Positions 1 through 5,395 of a DNA stretch of 9,866 nucleotides are shown here, in pieces. The notes beneath the pieces are model-generated. The model did not search any database and was not told the origin of the DNA. It saw only the letters and a program-made list of their open reading frames with translations. The stretch spans positions 1-9,866 of the forward strand of contig CAMNHX010000024.1 of assembly GCA_946539945.1 (NCBI GenBank), read 5' to 3'. A program made the translations under genes and the position numbers. Numbering within the stretch: position 1 is the stretch's first letter; the number at the start of each line of letters is the position of its first letter. This DNA is from an uncultured Desulfobulbus sp. GTDB taxonomy: Bacteria; Desulfobacterota; Desulfobulbia; Desulfobulbales; Desulfobulbaceae.

Positions 1-253
1 ATTGCCCCAGTTGCCTCTTGGCCTCGCAGGGTGGCAGGTTCATCAGGTTTTTCAGGCGTTTTTGCTCTGCGGAAAGCCGGGCAGCGCGTGCCTCTTCGGC
101 CTGGACCTGCTGGCTGCTGCTGGCGAGGGCAAGCTGTCTGTAGTGCTGCCAGAGATACCAGGACAGTCCTGCCAGCAAGAGGAGCAGGAGGACGATACAG
201 ATCAGGGGAGCGGCAAGCGAAGGCTTGCCGGGGATACTCTTTTCAGGGGGCAT
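1..253 (-). CDS. Membrane-anchored coiled-coil protein, partial (C-terminus outside window)
   Basis: Reading the minus strand from the ATG at 253-251 gives 84 codons with no stop before the window edge, so the C-terminus is missing. Residues 1-15 are polar and basic. About residues 16-35 are one strongly hydrophobic segment (ICIVLLLLLLAGLSWYLW), followed by an Ala/Glu/Gln/Arg-rich helical stretch (about 40-70). This predicts a single-pass inner-membrane protein with a cytoplasmic N-terminus and a coiled-coil stalk. After it comes the motif LMNLPPCEAKRQL. The start is supported by GGAG eight bases upstream. The gene lies 75 bp beyond the stop of the exported-protein gene, past an intrinsic terminator, so its expression may depend on read-through. 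I do not recognise the family. Confidence 0.7.
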   Translation of the reverse strand, partial: MPPEKSIPGKPSLAAPLICIVLLLLLLAGLSWYLWQHYRQLALASSSQQVQAEEARAARLSAEQKRLKNLMNLPPCEAKRQLGQ

Positions 254-281
254 GGAAGAAACTCCGTCCTATAATGAGAAA

Positions 282-310
282 AACCGGCCCTTCAGAATGA
301 TGGGCCGGTT
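282..310 (-). terminator. Rho-independent terminator of the exported repeat protein gene
   Basis: A perfect 9-bp GC-rich stem, AACCGGCCC (282-290) with GGGCCGGTT (302-310), encloses an 11-nt loop. Read on the minus strand, the 3' arm runs into TTTTTCT, the U-tract of an intrinsic terminator. It starts 19 bp beyond the TGA at 331-329, the usual position. Confidence 0.85.
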
Positions 311-328
311 CCGGGGGCAAGATGCGCC

Positions 329-1441
329 TCAAACGTCTGCTTCTTTAAGAATCCGTTCCACTTCCTTCTGGTCAGCCTCGCTCTTGCGTTGGGCCGCCTT
401 CTTCTCCTCGGAAACCTTGACAACCTTCTTTTGCAACTCTCCACGCTTTTGCTGGGCCTGGGCCAGTTTTGCCTGGGCTTCCTGCTGCTTTTTCTTCACG
501 CTGCGCCTCTTGGCGCTGTCCGTGGAGGCAGTGGAATACCTGGACGTGTTTTTGACTGTGGAGTGGGATCGGGACGTATTTTTGGCTGTGGAGCGGGACG
601 TGTTTTTGACAGAAGGATGGGTTCTGGACGTGGTGCTGACAGTAGAGGGAGGAGTGGATGAGGTGTGTTTGGAGACGCGGGTCTGGTGTTGGGGCGTCCG
701 CGCCTTTGTGCCTCTCTGCGGCGGATGTGTGGAGACTGTGGAGACAGCGCCGGGCTGATCAGGATATGCTTCCTCCCCGGTCATCCGGGCAGGGTGCGGT
801 CTGCGCAGGTTTTCCTCTTCCTTGTTCAGGGCCATCTGGTATTCCCGTTCTATCCGACTGCCGCGCTCTTCCGCAATACCCAGAACCCGCATGGCTTCAG
901 CCCGACCACGCTGGATTTCCGCGAAGCGGGCACGCGCCTCCTCACGGGAGACCAGGCGTCGGGGAAGATCATAGTGCAGGAGTCCATCTGCCTGCAGATC
1001 GTAGCACTGGAGCGAGACCCGGGCTGCTGCTGTAACCATGTCCAACCCTTCAATGTCGCCCTCCAGTTCCTCAAGATACTCGGCCATGCGGCGGGTATCG
1101 TCTGTGGTTCCCTGCTTTGACTGGTAGAGCGCACCAATCGCGCCGCCCGCTGCAGTGGCAGCGATGGTGGGCGCGATACAGTGTTTTTTTTCATCTGCGG
1201 CAAGCACGCAGAGCAGTCCGGTCAAGAGACCGAAGCCCGCGCCCACTGCCGCGCCCTGGGCTGCATTGCCCTGTTGGGACCGGGACCGTTGCAGGTCATG
1301 CAGGGGTTTGGCGCATTTGGGATAGAACAAGGCTGCCTGGCGATACCGAGGTTGTGCGCCATAGGGAGCGGCAAAGGCGCAACTGACGCTCAAAGCTGGC
1401 AGCAACACTGCAATAAGGGCAAGAGAGCTGAGAGAGCGCAT
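329..1441 (-). CDS. Exported glycine-zipper-like protein with KNTSR repeats and charged helical tail
   Basis: The 370-residue product begins with a Sec signal peptide: Arg2, a hydrophobic core at 7-19, and a likely cleavage site at AFA|AP near residue 24. About residues 40-95 form a Gly/Ala-rich segment (GNAAQGAAVGAGFGLLTG and AGGAIGALYQ) typical of glycine-zipper two-helix membrane segments. A mixed domain with Cys follows, then a Ser/Thr/Arg-rich linker with tandem KNTSR units (about 255-310). The last 60 residues are a Lys/Glu/Gln-rich, probably coiled-coil tail. The frame is open to 1528, but the ATG at 1441 is chosen because it gives the signal peptide, has GGAGG four bases upstream, and lies downstream of a good promoter. 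An envelope or periplasmic location is inferred; the family is not recognised. Confidence 0.82.
   Translation of the reverse strand: MRSLSSLALIAVLLPALSVSCAFAAPYGAQPRYRQAALFYPKCAKPLHDLQRSRSQQGNAAQGAAVGAGFGLLTGLLCVLAADEKKHCIAPTIAATAAGGAIGALYQSKQGTTDDTRRMAEYLEELEGDIEGLDMVTAAARVSLQCYDLQADGLLHYDLPRRLVSREEARARFAEIQRGRAEAMRVLGIAEERGSRIEREYQMALNKEEENLRRPHPARMTGEEAYPDQPGAVSTVSTHPPQRGTKARTPQHQTRVSKHTSSTPPSTVSTTSRTHPSVKNTSRSTAKNTSRSHSTVKNTSRYSTASTDSAKRRSVKKKQQEAQAKLAQAQQKRGELQKKVVKVSEEKKAAQRKSEADQKEVERILKEADV
540..655 (-). repeat. Degenerate tandem repeat encoding STVKNTSR-type units
   Basis: Four related eight-residue units are encoded here: STVSTTSR, PSVKNTSR, STAKNTSR and STVKNTSR, separated by zero to three residues. 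On the plus strand each appears as a gacgt(g/a)tttttg(a/g)c-like block recurring every 24-30 bp. The units use different synonymous codons, so the repeat is diverged rather than freshly expanded. The encoded stretch is basic, polar and probably disordered, linking the membrane-associated part to the helical tail. Confidence 0.75.
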
Positions 1442-1499
1442 ATTTCCTCCAAGAGTAGGCTTTGTTCTGACCGCTGATACAGCTGGCGGCATCTGGCAA

Positions 1500-1528
1500 A
1501 AGATAGCCATTTCGCGCCTGCTTGGCAA
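1500..1528 (-). promoter_or_regulatory. Sigma70-type promoter for the exported repeat protein gene
   Basis: On the minus strand a -35 box TTGCCA (1528-1523, five of six to consensus) is followed after exactly 17 bp by TATCTT (1505-1500, four of six). Transcription should start near 1493, giving a leader of about 50 nt before the ATG at 1441. This agrees with the signal-peptide start and argues against the upstream in-frame start at 1528. Confidence 0.6.
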
Positions 1529-1808
1529 GCGCTGGAGAAGTCGCGCCGGGAAAGCTCCGGGTTCAGTTCCTGCACAAACGGTTTGTCCTTGAAGCGCTGA
1601 TCACTGACCAGACTGCGCGGCAAGCCTGATCAATGAAGGAGAGGACACGAACAGGATCTGTCATGCCTCTTGTTGTTTGCCAAGAGAGCCTTTGATCTCC
1701 TCCCCCACCTTTGGCAGAGATTCCTGCCGCGTTCAGGAACAAGACAAGCCCCCTGAATCACTTCGGTGAGTTCCTGCTGCACAGGACCGCCCAGAGGACC
1801 AAGGTTCG

Positions 1809-1853
1809 GTTTTCGCCGCAAGATTCCCCAAGCGGGAATTTTACGGCGAAAAC
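1809..1853. repeat. Long hairpin downstream of the cupin gene
   Basis: A perfect 10-bp outer stem, GTTTTCGCCG (1809-1818) with CGGCGAAAAC (1844-1853), encloses a four-by-four internal loop. Inside is a 6-bp stem, ATTCCC (1823-1828) with GGGAAT (1834-1839), closing a 5-nt loop. It lies 20 bp beyond the cupin stop codon. Neither strand has a T-tract after the 3' arm; on the minus strand a T7 run precedes the hairpin. It could be a 3'-end stabiliser, a weak bidirectional terminator or a repeat element. Confidence 0.7.
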
Positions 1854-1873
1854 AAGAAAAAAAGCGCAGCTGG

Positions 1874-2251
1874 TCAGGATGGCCAGTTCACCTTTTCGCC
1901 TTCCGCGATTTTGCCGTCTCCCATGGTGAACTGGGTCAGGCTCTTTTCCTTGCACTGGATACAGATGTAGCGCAGTCCCTGCGCTCCAGCCTTGAGCGAA
2001 CGATGGACCGCTGGCTCCACCTTGAAACAGTCGCCTGGGGAGATTTCGGAGTACTCGCCGTCCAGATAGGCAAGACCACTGCCGGAAAGCACGATATACA
2101 CCTCTTCATTCTGCACGTGGTAATGCACAAAGGGCACTTCCGCATGAGCGGGCAGGTTGTTCACCGACACTTCACAGCCTGTCAGTGACAGTTTGTCGTG
2201 CAGTTCAATACGTTGTTCATCTGTAACGCGCACAGTCCTGATCTTTCCCAT
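1874..2251 (-). CDS. Small single-domain cupin protein
   Basis: The 125-residue product is a single cupin beta-barrel. The first motif is HYHVQNEE, with metal-ligand candidates His43, His45 and Glu49 followed by Gly57 and Gly59. The second has P72-G73-D74 and the fourth ligand His83. A divalent metal is therefore expected; the substrate cannot be read from the sequence. The start is firm: AAGGAGG lies seven bases before the ATG, below a strong promoter. The gene diverges from the HxlR-family regulator across 135 bp, the usual arrangement of a regulator and its target. Candidate roles are a dioxygenase, an isomerase or a small-molecule sensor. The extra Cys residues (26, 75 and a C-terminal pair) are compatible with redox chemistry but prove nothing. 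Confidence 0.9.
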   Translation of the reverse strand: MGKIRTVRVTDEQRIELHDKLSLTGCEVSVNNLPAHAEVPFVHYHVQNEEVYIVLSGSGLAYLDGEYSEISPGDCFKVEPAVHRSLKAGAQGLRYICIQCKEKSLTQFTMGDGKIAEGEKVNWPS

Positions 2252-2294
2252 GCTGTTTCCTCCTTGAAAAAGGGTTTGAGAAAAATGAGACCGT

Positions 2295-2323
2295 CATATA
2301 TGAAAGTACCGCTTCTTCGTCAA
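2295..2323 (-). promoter_or_regulatory. Strong sigma70-type promoter of the cupin gene
   Basis: On the minus strand TTGACG (2323-2318, five of six) and TATATG (2300-2295, four of six) are separated by an ideal 17 bp. The predicted start near 2288 gives a leader of about 37 nt to the cupin ATG, which contains the AAGGAGG ribosome site. Confidence 0.7.
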
Positions 2324-2334
2324 GTAGGCACTTT
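2303..2334. promoter_or_regulatory. Candidate HxlR-family operator over the cupin promoter
   Basis: AAAGTACC (2303-2310) and GGCACTTT (2327-2334) form an inverted repeat with one mismatch, their centres 24 bp apart. The arms straddle the -35 box and lie in the spacer of the cupin promoter. AAGTA also recurs as a direct repeat at 2304 and 2322. A second short dyad, TTACT-gt-AGTGAA, lies at about 2347-2359, nearer the regulator gene. Winged-helix dimers of this family commonly bind such dyads next to their own genes; binding here is inferred. Confidence 0.45.
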
Positions 2335-2386
2335 TTTGTGACCCGGTTACTGTAGTGAAACTTTTGCACCACACACTGTCCAGACA

Positions 2387-2776
2387 ATGCCTGAAAAAAC
2401 CCCCATGCCCAAGCCCTCTGATCCATGCCCGGTGGAGACCACCCTGGGCCTGATCGGCAACCGCTGGAAAATCCTCATCATCCGCGACCTCTCGACCGGG
2501 ACCCGACGCTTTGGCGAACTGAAACGCTCGCTGACCCCCATTTCCCAGAAGGTGCTGACCGCCAAGCTCCGGGAAATGGAAGCGGATGGTCTGGTGCAAC
2601 GGCGTGTTTTTGCCGAGGTTCCGCCCCGGGTGGAATACACGTTGACTCCTCTGGGCGAGAGCCTTCGCCCTGTCCTGTACGCCCTTGCTGCCTGGGGAGA
2701 AGAGTATGTTGCAACAAGGCAAAACAGATGCGAAAACTTGAAAACACAGCCTTTGCACATGAAACCAGAACCATGA
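2387..2776 (+). CDS. HxlR/MarR-like winged-helix transcriptional regulator
   Basis: The 129-residue protein matches the HxlR family along its length. DPCPVETTL at 12-20 carries the conserved N-terminal Cys (Cys14). Then come IGNRWKILIIRDL, the recognition-helix region FGELKRSLTPISQKVLTAKLREMEADGLV, and the wing and C-terminal helix (VEYTLTPLGESLRPVL...AAWGEEY). In relatives such as YodB and HypR this Cys senses quinones, aldehydes or hypochlorite, so a reactive-electrophile sensor is plausible. No clear ribosome site precedes the ATG at 2387 or the alternative at 2405, so translation may be weak. It heads a three-gene plus-strand run with the HAD phosphatase and B6 kinase, and probably controls itself and the divergent cupin. 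Confidence 0.9.
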   Translation: MPEKTPMPKPSDPCPVETTLGLIGNRWKILIIRDLSTGTRRFGELKRSLTPISQKVLTAKLREMEADGLVQRRVFAEVPPRVEYTLTPLGESLRPVLYALAAWGEEYVATRQNRCENLKTQPLHMKPEP

Positions 2777-2786
2777 AACCAGAAAT
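2759..2786 (+). repeat. 14-bp tandem duplication at the regulator-phosphatase junction
   Basis: ATGAAACCAGAA occurs at 2759-2770 and again at 2773-2784, a period of 14 bp. The first copy encodes the last codons of the regulator (MKPEP-stop) and the second the first codons of the phosphatase (MKPE). Because 14 is not a multiple of three, the second copy changes frame and produces the ATGA stop/start overlap. Confidence 0.85.
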
Positions 2787-3540
2787 CGCCTTTTTTGATA
2801 TTGACGGCACTCTGCTCGATTTTGGCGCGGAACAGGTCAACCCCCTTGTCATCGAGGCGCTTTGCCGGTTGCGGCAAAACGGATGCCGGATTTTCCTGGC
2901 CACAGGCAGAGCGCCCTACATGATCCCTTCCCTCGGCAACATTCCGGTTGACGGGGTCATGTGCTTCAACGGGTCCCTGTCCTTTGACGAGGATGGCGTT
3001 ATTTTTGCCAGCCCTCTTGACGCTGCTGACACAAGCGCTGTCCTGCGGAACGCGGCAGCTCTCGGCAGACCTGTTCTTGTCGCCACAGACACGCGCCGGG
3101 GATACACCTTTCGCAATGCCGAGCTGGAAGACTATTTGCGCTTTTCCCCATACCCCTGCGAACCGCTTGACCGCATCGGCACAGGGCAAGCGGTCTATCA
3201 ACTCACCGTGCCAACCCGCGTGGACATTGCAGGTCCCCTGCTGCACGGCACTTCCCGTCTCGAAGTGGTGCGCTGGTGTGAAAAGGCAGTTGACGTTATC
3301 CCAAAGGATTGCGGAAAAGCAGGAGCCATGGAAAAGATCCTGGCGCATCATGCAATCAGCCGGGACAAGTCCCTGGCCTTTGGCGACGGTGACAACGACC
3401 GGGAGATGCTCCTTCATGCGGGCGTGGGCATTGCCATGGGCAACGCCTCCGAGGCAGTGCAAGCATCGGCGGATCATGTCACGACCACCTGCGCTGATGC
3501 AGGCGTGTATGCCGCCTTGCAGCATTTGGGCTTCATTTGA
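2773..3540 (+). CDS. Cof-type HAD-superfamily phosphatase
   Basis: The 255-residue product has all HAD signatures: DIDGT with nucleophile Asp9 and acid/base Asp11, Thr44 in ATGR, Lys182 in CGKAGAMEKIL, and GDGDND at 204-209 for Mg2+. A cap inserted at roughly 80-185 and the spacing mark the Cof/HAD-IIB class, whose members dephosphorylate sugar phosphates, FMN or pyridoxal phosphate. The start at 2773 overlaps the regulator's stop (ATGA), indicating translational coupling; no separate ribosome site is visible. The same frame is open upstream to 2425, but that part only shadows the regulator gene. The kinase 40 bp downstream makes a pyridoxal-phosphate phosphatase one guess. Confidence 0.9.
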   Translation: MKPEIAFFDIDGTLLDFGAEQVNPLVIEALCRLRQNGCRIFLATGRAPYMIPSLGNIPVDGVMCFNGSLSFDEDGVIFASPLDAADTSAVLRNAAALGRPVLVATDTRRGYTFRNAELEDYLRFSPYPCEPLDRIGTGQAVYQLTVPTRVDIAGPLLHGTSRLEVVRWCEKAVDVIPKDCGKAGAMEKILAHHAISRDKSLAFGDGDNDREMLLHAGVGIAMGNASEAVQASADHVTTTCADAGVYAALQHLGFI

Positions 3541-3580
3541 AGACAGAACCTTTTCAAGACCAGAGGTAAACAGAACACCC

Positions 3581-4432
3581 ATGAAAAAAGTATTGACCAT
3601 CCAGGATATTTCCTGTCTGGGCAAATGTTCCCTGACCATTGCCTTGCCGATCCTGTCAGCGCTTGGCATGGAGACGGTCATTCTGCCCACAGCGCTTTTG
3701 TCCACTCATACCATGTTCAAGAATTTCACCTGTCTGGATCTGGTGGATCAGATGGAACCCATTGCCAGGCATTGGAAAAGCGAGGGTGTCACCTTTGACG
3801 CCATCTATACCGGGTATCTCGGCACAGTGGCCCACGTTGACAAGGTGAAACAACTGTTCCGGGATTTCCGGGGCAGGGACACGCTCATCTTCGTGGATCC
3901 GGTCATAGGGGATTACGGCAGGCTGTACCCGGCCTTTGACATGGATTATGTGCGGAAGAACAGGGAACTCTGCGCAGAAGCAGACATCATCGTGCCGAAC
4001 ATCACAGAGGCAGCCTTCATGACCGGCATGGAGTACCGGGAGGAGCATGACGAAAACTATATCAAGGCAATGCTGCAACGGCTCGAGGCTCTTGGCGCAA
4101 AGGTGAGCGTCCTCACCGGCGTGTCCCTGGAACCGGGCATGATCGGCGTGATGGGTTATGACCGGCAAAGCGGTGAGCATTTCACCTACCAAAGGCCGAG
4201 GATTGGCACTGTCTATCACGGTACAGGCGACCTCTTTTCGAGTACCTGCATCGGGGCCATCCTCAAGGGCATGGACTGGCGGGAGGCCATGCGCGTTGCT
4301 GCAGATTACACTGCCCGCACCATCGAGGTCACGCTGCACAATCCGGACAAGCCTTGGTACGGCGTTGATTTTGAAAAGACGCTGCCAGAACTGCTCGCCA
4401 TGCAGGCCGCTACAGAGCAGCCCTTTCCCTGA
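3581..4432 (+). CDS. pdxY: Pyridoxal/pyridoxamine kinase (ribokinase superfamily)
   Basis: The 283-residue product, of normal family length, phosphorylates B6 vitamers (pyridoxal, pyridoxamine) with ATP in the salvage route to pyridoxal 5'-phosphate. Marks are QDISCLGKCSLTIALPILSALG at the N-terminus, TALLSTHT, FVDPVIGDYGRLY starting just before Asp106, the VPNITEAAFMTG segment, and GTGD at 214-217 with the catalytic base Asp217. The ATG at 3581 opens the conserved MKKVLTIQDIS start; GAGG lies rather far upstream (14 bp), so initiation is probably modest. It sits 40 bp after the HAD gene and likely shares its transcript. The symbol is by family resemblance; some close homologues are annotated pdxK, and a thiD-like activity is less likely. 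Confidence 0.87.
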   Translation: MKKVLTIQDISCLGKCSLTIALPILSALGMETVILPTALLSTHTMFKNFTCLDLVDQMEPIARHWKSEGVTFDAIYTGYLGTVAHVDKVKQLFRDFRGRDTLIFVDPVIGDYGRLYPAFDMDYVRKNRELCAEADIIVPNITEAAFMTGMEYREEHDENYIKAMLQRLEALGAKVSVLTGVSLEPGMIGVMGYDRQSGEHFTYQRPRIGTVYHGTGDLFSSTCIGAILKGMDWREAMRVAADYTARTIEVTLHNPDKPWYGVDFEKTLPELLAMQAATEQPFP

Positions 4433-4536
4433 ACCTGCCTCCCTGGTATCCCGCTACGCTGAAGCGCTCTCAAACCTTCTTCCTTTTCCGGGTGCTGAAG
4501 CGTGTTCCTATTCTGCGGCAAGTCACGAGTCGCTCC

Positions 4537-4592
4537 GCTGAACCGCAACGACTTTTACCGTGCTTCACACGGTAAAAGTCGCTCTGTTCAGC
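4537..4592. repeat. Palindromic repeat, family A, left copy
   Basis: CGACTTTTACCGTG (4549-4562) pairs perfectly with CACGGTAAAAGTCG (4568-4581) across a 5-nt CTTCA loop. An outer 7-bp pairing, GCTGAAC (4537-4543) with GTTCAGC (4586-4592), extends the fold. No T-tract follows on either strand. The 17-mer GACTTTTACCGTGCTTC (4550-4566) recurs at 9845-9861, so this is a dispersed element rather than a terminator unique to the kinase gene. Confidence 0.8.
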
Positions 4593-4627
4593 AGGACAGA
4601 AAAGGTGAGAACGGAAATGCCCTCATG

Positions 4628-4750
4628 ACGTTGCCGGATACAGTGGGGTTTGAACAGGCATCCGGGAGCGGCATTGCGCATCATACGCTGAACAAAAAGA
4701 GAAATGAAATCAACGAATCGCACGACTCCTTTGGGAAGCGGTGCAAAAAA
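4628..4750 (+). pseudogene. Fossil of a J-domain gene 3' end (duplicate of the downstream J domain)
   Basis: In the frame running from 4625, the translation contains LPDTVG and then KKRNEINESHDSFGKRCK, which aligns with QKMKEINEAYSYFKKRCK at the end of the J-domain frame at 4964-5236. Ten of the 18 residues are identical, and 38 of the 54 underlying bases match, including GAAGCGGTGCAAA at both 4735-4747 and 5221-5233. LPDTV may be the eroded HPDKV. There is no ribosome site, the helix I-II part is missing, and the stop codon is replaced by an A-run. This looks like the remains of a tandem duplicate. Confidence 0.6.
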
Positions 4751-4767
4751 AATCAGGAGGTGAGAGT

Positions 4768-5040
4768 ATGTCCCCGGCGGAGGCGACAAGAAAACTGTTG
4801 GCAACGGCGCAGTCAGCCAGTCTGGAAAAGGTTCAGGCCCTGCTGGACGCAAGTGCTGACCCAAATGCCGAAGACGAGGACGGCAAGAGCGCACTGGACT
4901 TGGCGTGTGCAAGCGGCAATACCGCAGTGATCAAAATCCAGGAAGAAGCACAGGCCCTGCTGAATGCTGGCGCGGGAAAACGGCAATACCGAGGCAGCCA
5001 GGGTTTTGGAAGAGGCTTGGGGCAATGCCAGCAACTCTGA
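4768..5040 (+). CDS. Ankyrin-like N-terminal part of a probably frameshifted ankyrin-J protein
   Basis: The ATG at 4768 has a perfect AGGAGG seven bases upstream, so this is where translation starts. The 90-residue reading begins MSPAEATRKLLATAQ and contains ankyrin-type helices: SLEKVQALLDASADPNAEDEDGK-like loop residues, then SALDLACASGNTAVIKI and EEAQALLNAGA. After about residue 68 it becomes low-complexity (KRQYRGSQGFGRG) and stops at 5038-5040. Meanwhile the +1 frame resumes with LARENGNTEAARVLEEAW, another ankyrin helix pair leading into the J domain. The sensible reading is one gene, 4768-5236, broken by a frameshift near 4964-4976. A short stand-alone ankyrin protein is possible but less likely. 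Confidence 0.6.
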   Translation: MSPAEATRKLLATAQSASLEKVQALLDASADPNAEDEDGKSALDLACASGNTAVIKIQEEAQALLNAGAGKRQYRGSQGFGRGLGQCQQL

Positions 5041-5236
5041 ATTGCAATACTACAAAATTCTTGAAGTAGAGCCGGGGACCTGCTTCCCTGAAATCAAGAA
5101 AGCCTATTATCACCGCGTGCAGGAATACCACCCTGATAAAGTGGCGCATCTGGGCGCGGTCTTGCGCACCGTGGCTGAACAGAAGATGAAGGAGATCAAT
5201 GAAGCGTACAGCTATTTCAAGAAGCGGTGCAAATAG
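4964..5236 (+). CDS. J-domain (DnaJ-like) C-terminal part of the ankyrin-J protein
   Basis: The 90-residue frame starts with an ankyrin-like piece (LARENGNTEAARVLEEAW, residues 2-19). It ends in a J domain: YYKILEV for helix I, FPEIKKAYYHRVQEYHPDKV with the diagnostic His56-Pro57-Asp58 that stimulates Hsp70/DnaK, and RTVAEQKMKEINEAYSYFKKR for helix III. A C-terminal J domain with KEINEAY resembles DjlA/TerB-type co-chaperones. No ribosome site precedes the ATG at 4964, which lies inside the ankyrin frame. Expression would need reinitiation, a +1 frameshift, or repair of the break. All J-domain residues are intact, so the break may be recent. Function if made: a DnaK co-chaperone with ankyrin target binding (inference). 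Confidence 0.65.
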   Translation: MLARENGNTEAARVLEEAWGNASNSELQYYKILEVEPGTCFPEIKKAYYHRVQEYHPDKVAHLGAVLRTVAEQKMKEINEAYSYFKKRCK

Positions 5237-5261
5237 AACATTTCCATTGTATTTTTTTCCT

Positions 5262-5312
5262 GTTATTCTGAAGCGCGAAGCGATGACTTCGCTTCGCTAC
5301 ATTCAGAATGAC
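5262..5312. repeat. Palindromic repeat, family B, left copy
   Basis: ATTCTGAA (5265-5272) pairs with TTCAGAAT (5302-5309), and GCGAAGCG (5275-5282) pairs with CGCTTCGC (5290-5297) around a 7-nt loop. The ends extend to GT(T/C)ATTCTGAA. The left arm recurs at 9781-9801 with 20 of 21 bases identical. It resembles the widespread TCATTCTGA...GCGAAG...GAATCTC type of dispersed bacterial repeat. It lies between the convergent J-domain and SNF2 genes and may help terminate both, though no T-tract follows it on either strand. Confidence 0.8.
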
Positions 5313-5395
5313 AAGCTCTTGCCCGCTTCGCTCAACATAACATACAACATGAAAACAGAAACACTGTAACCGGCAAATCCAACCTGCCCACCCGC

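Larger units (their letters stand above)
1442..1873. other. Intergenic region without a convincing gene
   Basis: These 432 bp hold the promoter at 1500-1528 and the hairpin at 1809-1853. The open frames have no ribosome site or recognisable product. On the minus strand, the frame ending in TGA at 1663-1661 reads LPKVGEEIKGSLGKQQEA, which resembles a real protein C-terminus, but a stop lies only 23 codons upstream (1734-1732). It could be a decayed gene end. No tRNA-like fold was seen. Confidence 0.5.
4433..4767. other. Repeat-rich intergenic region with a gene fossil
   Basis: No intact gene is visible in these 335 bp. GCTGAAGCG occurs twice (4458-4466 and 4494-4502), followed by a long palindrome (4537-4592) and a decayed J-domain gene end (about 4628-4750). 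AGGAGG at 4755-4760 serves the next gene. No clear intrinsic terminator for the kinase operon was found. Confidence 0.7.

Noticed and set aside
1442..1528. In-frame extension of the exported repeat protein to 1528
   Set aside because: It would bury the signal peptide inside the protein, and its start coincides with the -35 box of the promoter at 1500-1528.
1390..1623. 77-residue minus-strand frame with a TTG start
   Set aside because: It has no ribosome site, overlaps the promoter and the start of the exported protein gene, and has no recognisable features.
1630..1821. 63-residue minus-strand frame, possibly joined by a frameshift to the LPKVGEEIKGSLGKQQEA frame
   Set aside because: It starts inside the hairpin, has no ribosome site and no family resemblance. 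A decayed gene is possible but cannot be supported.
2347..3705. 452-residue minus-strand open frame
   Set aside because: It is antisense to the clearly identified HxlR, HAD and kinase genes and has no protein-like domain.
4537..4592. Intrinsic terminator for the kinase operon
   Set aside because: The stem is strong but no T-tract follows it, it lies over 100 bp past the stop codon, and its core recurs at 9845.
4974..4981. Slippery heptamer GGGAAAA in the ankyrin frame as evidence for programmed frameshifting into the J domain
   Set aside because: It is in the right phase for a -1 shift, but the J domain is in the +1 frame. The -1 frame holds no J-domain residues and soon meets a stop.
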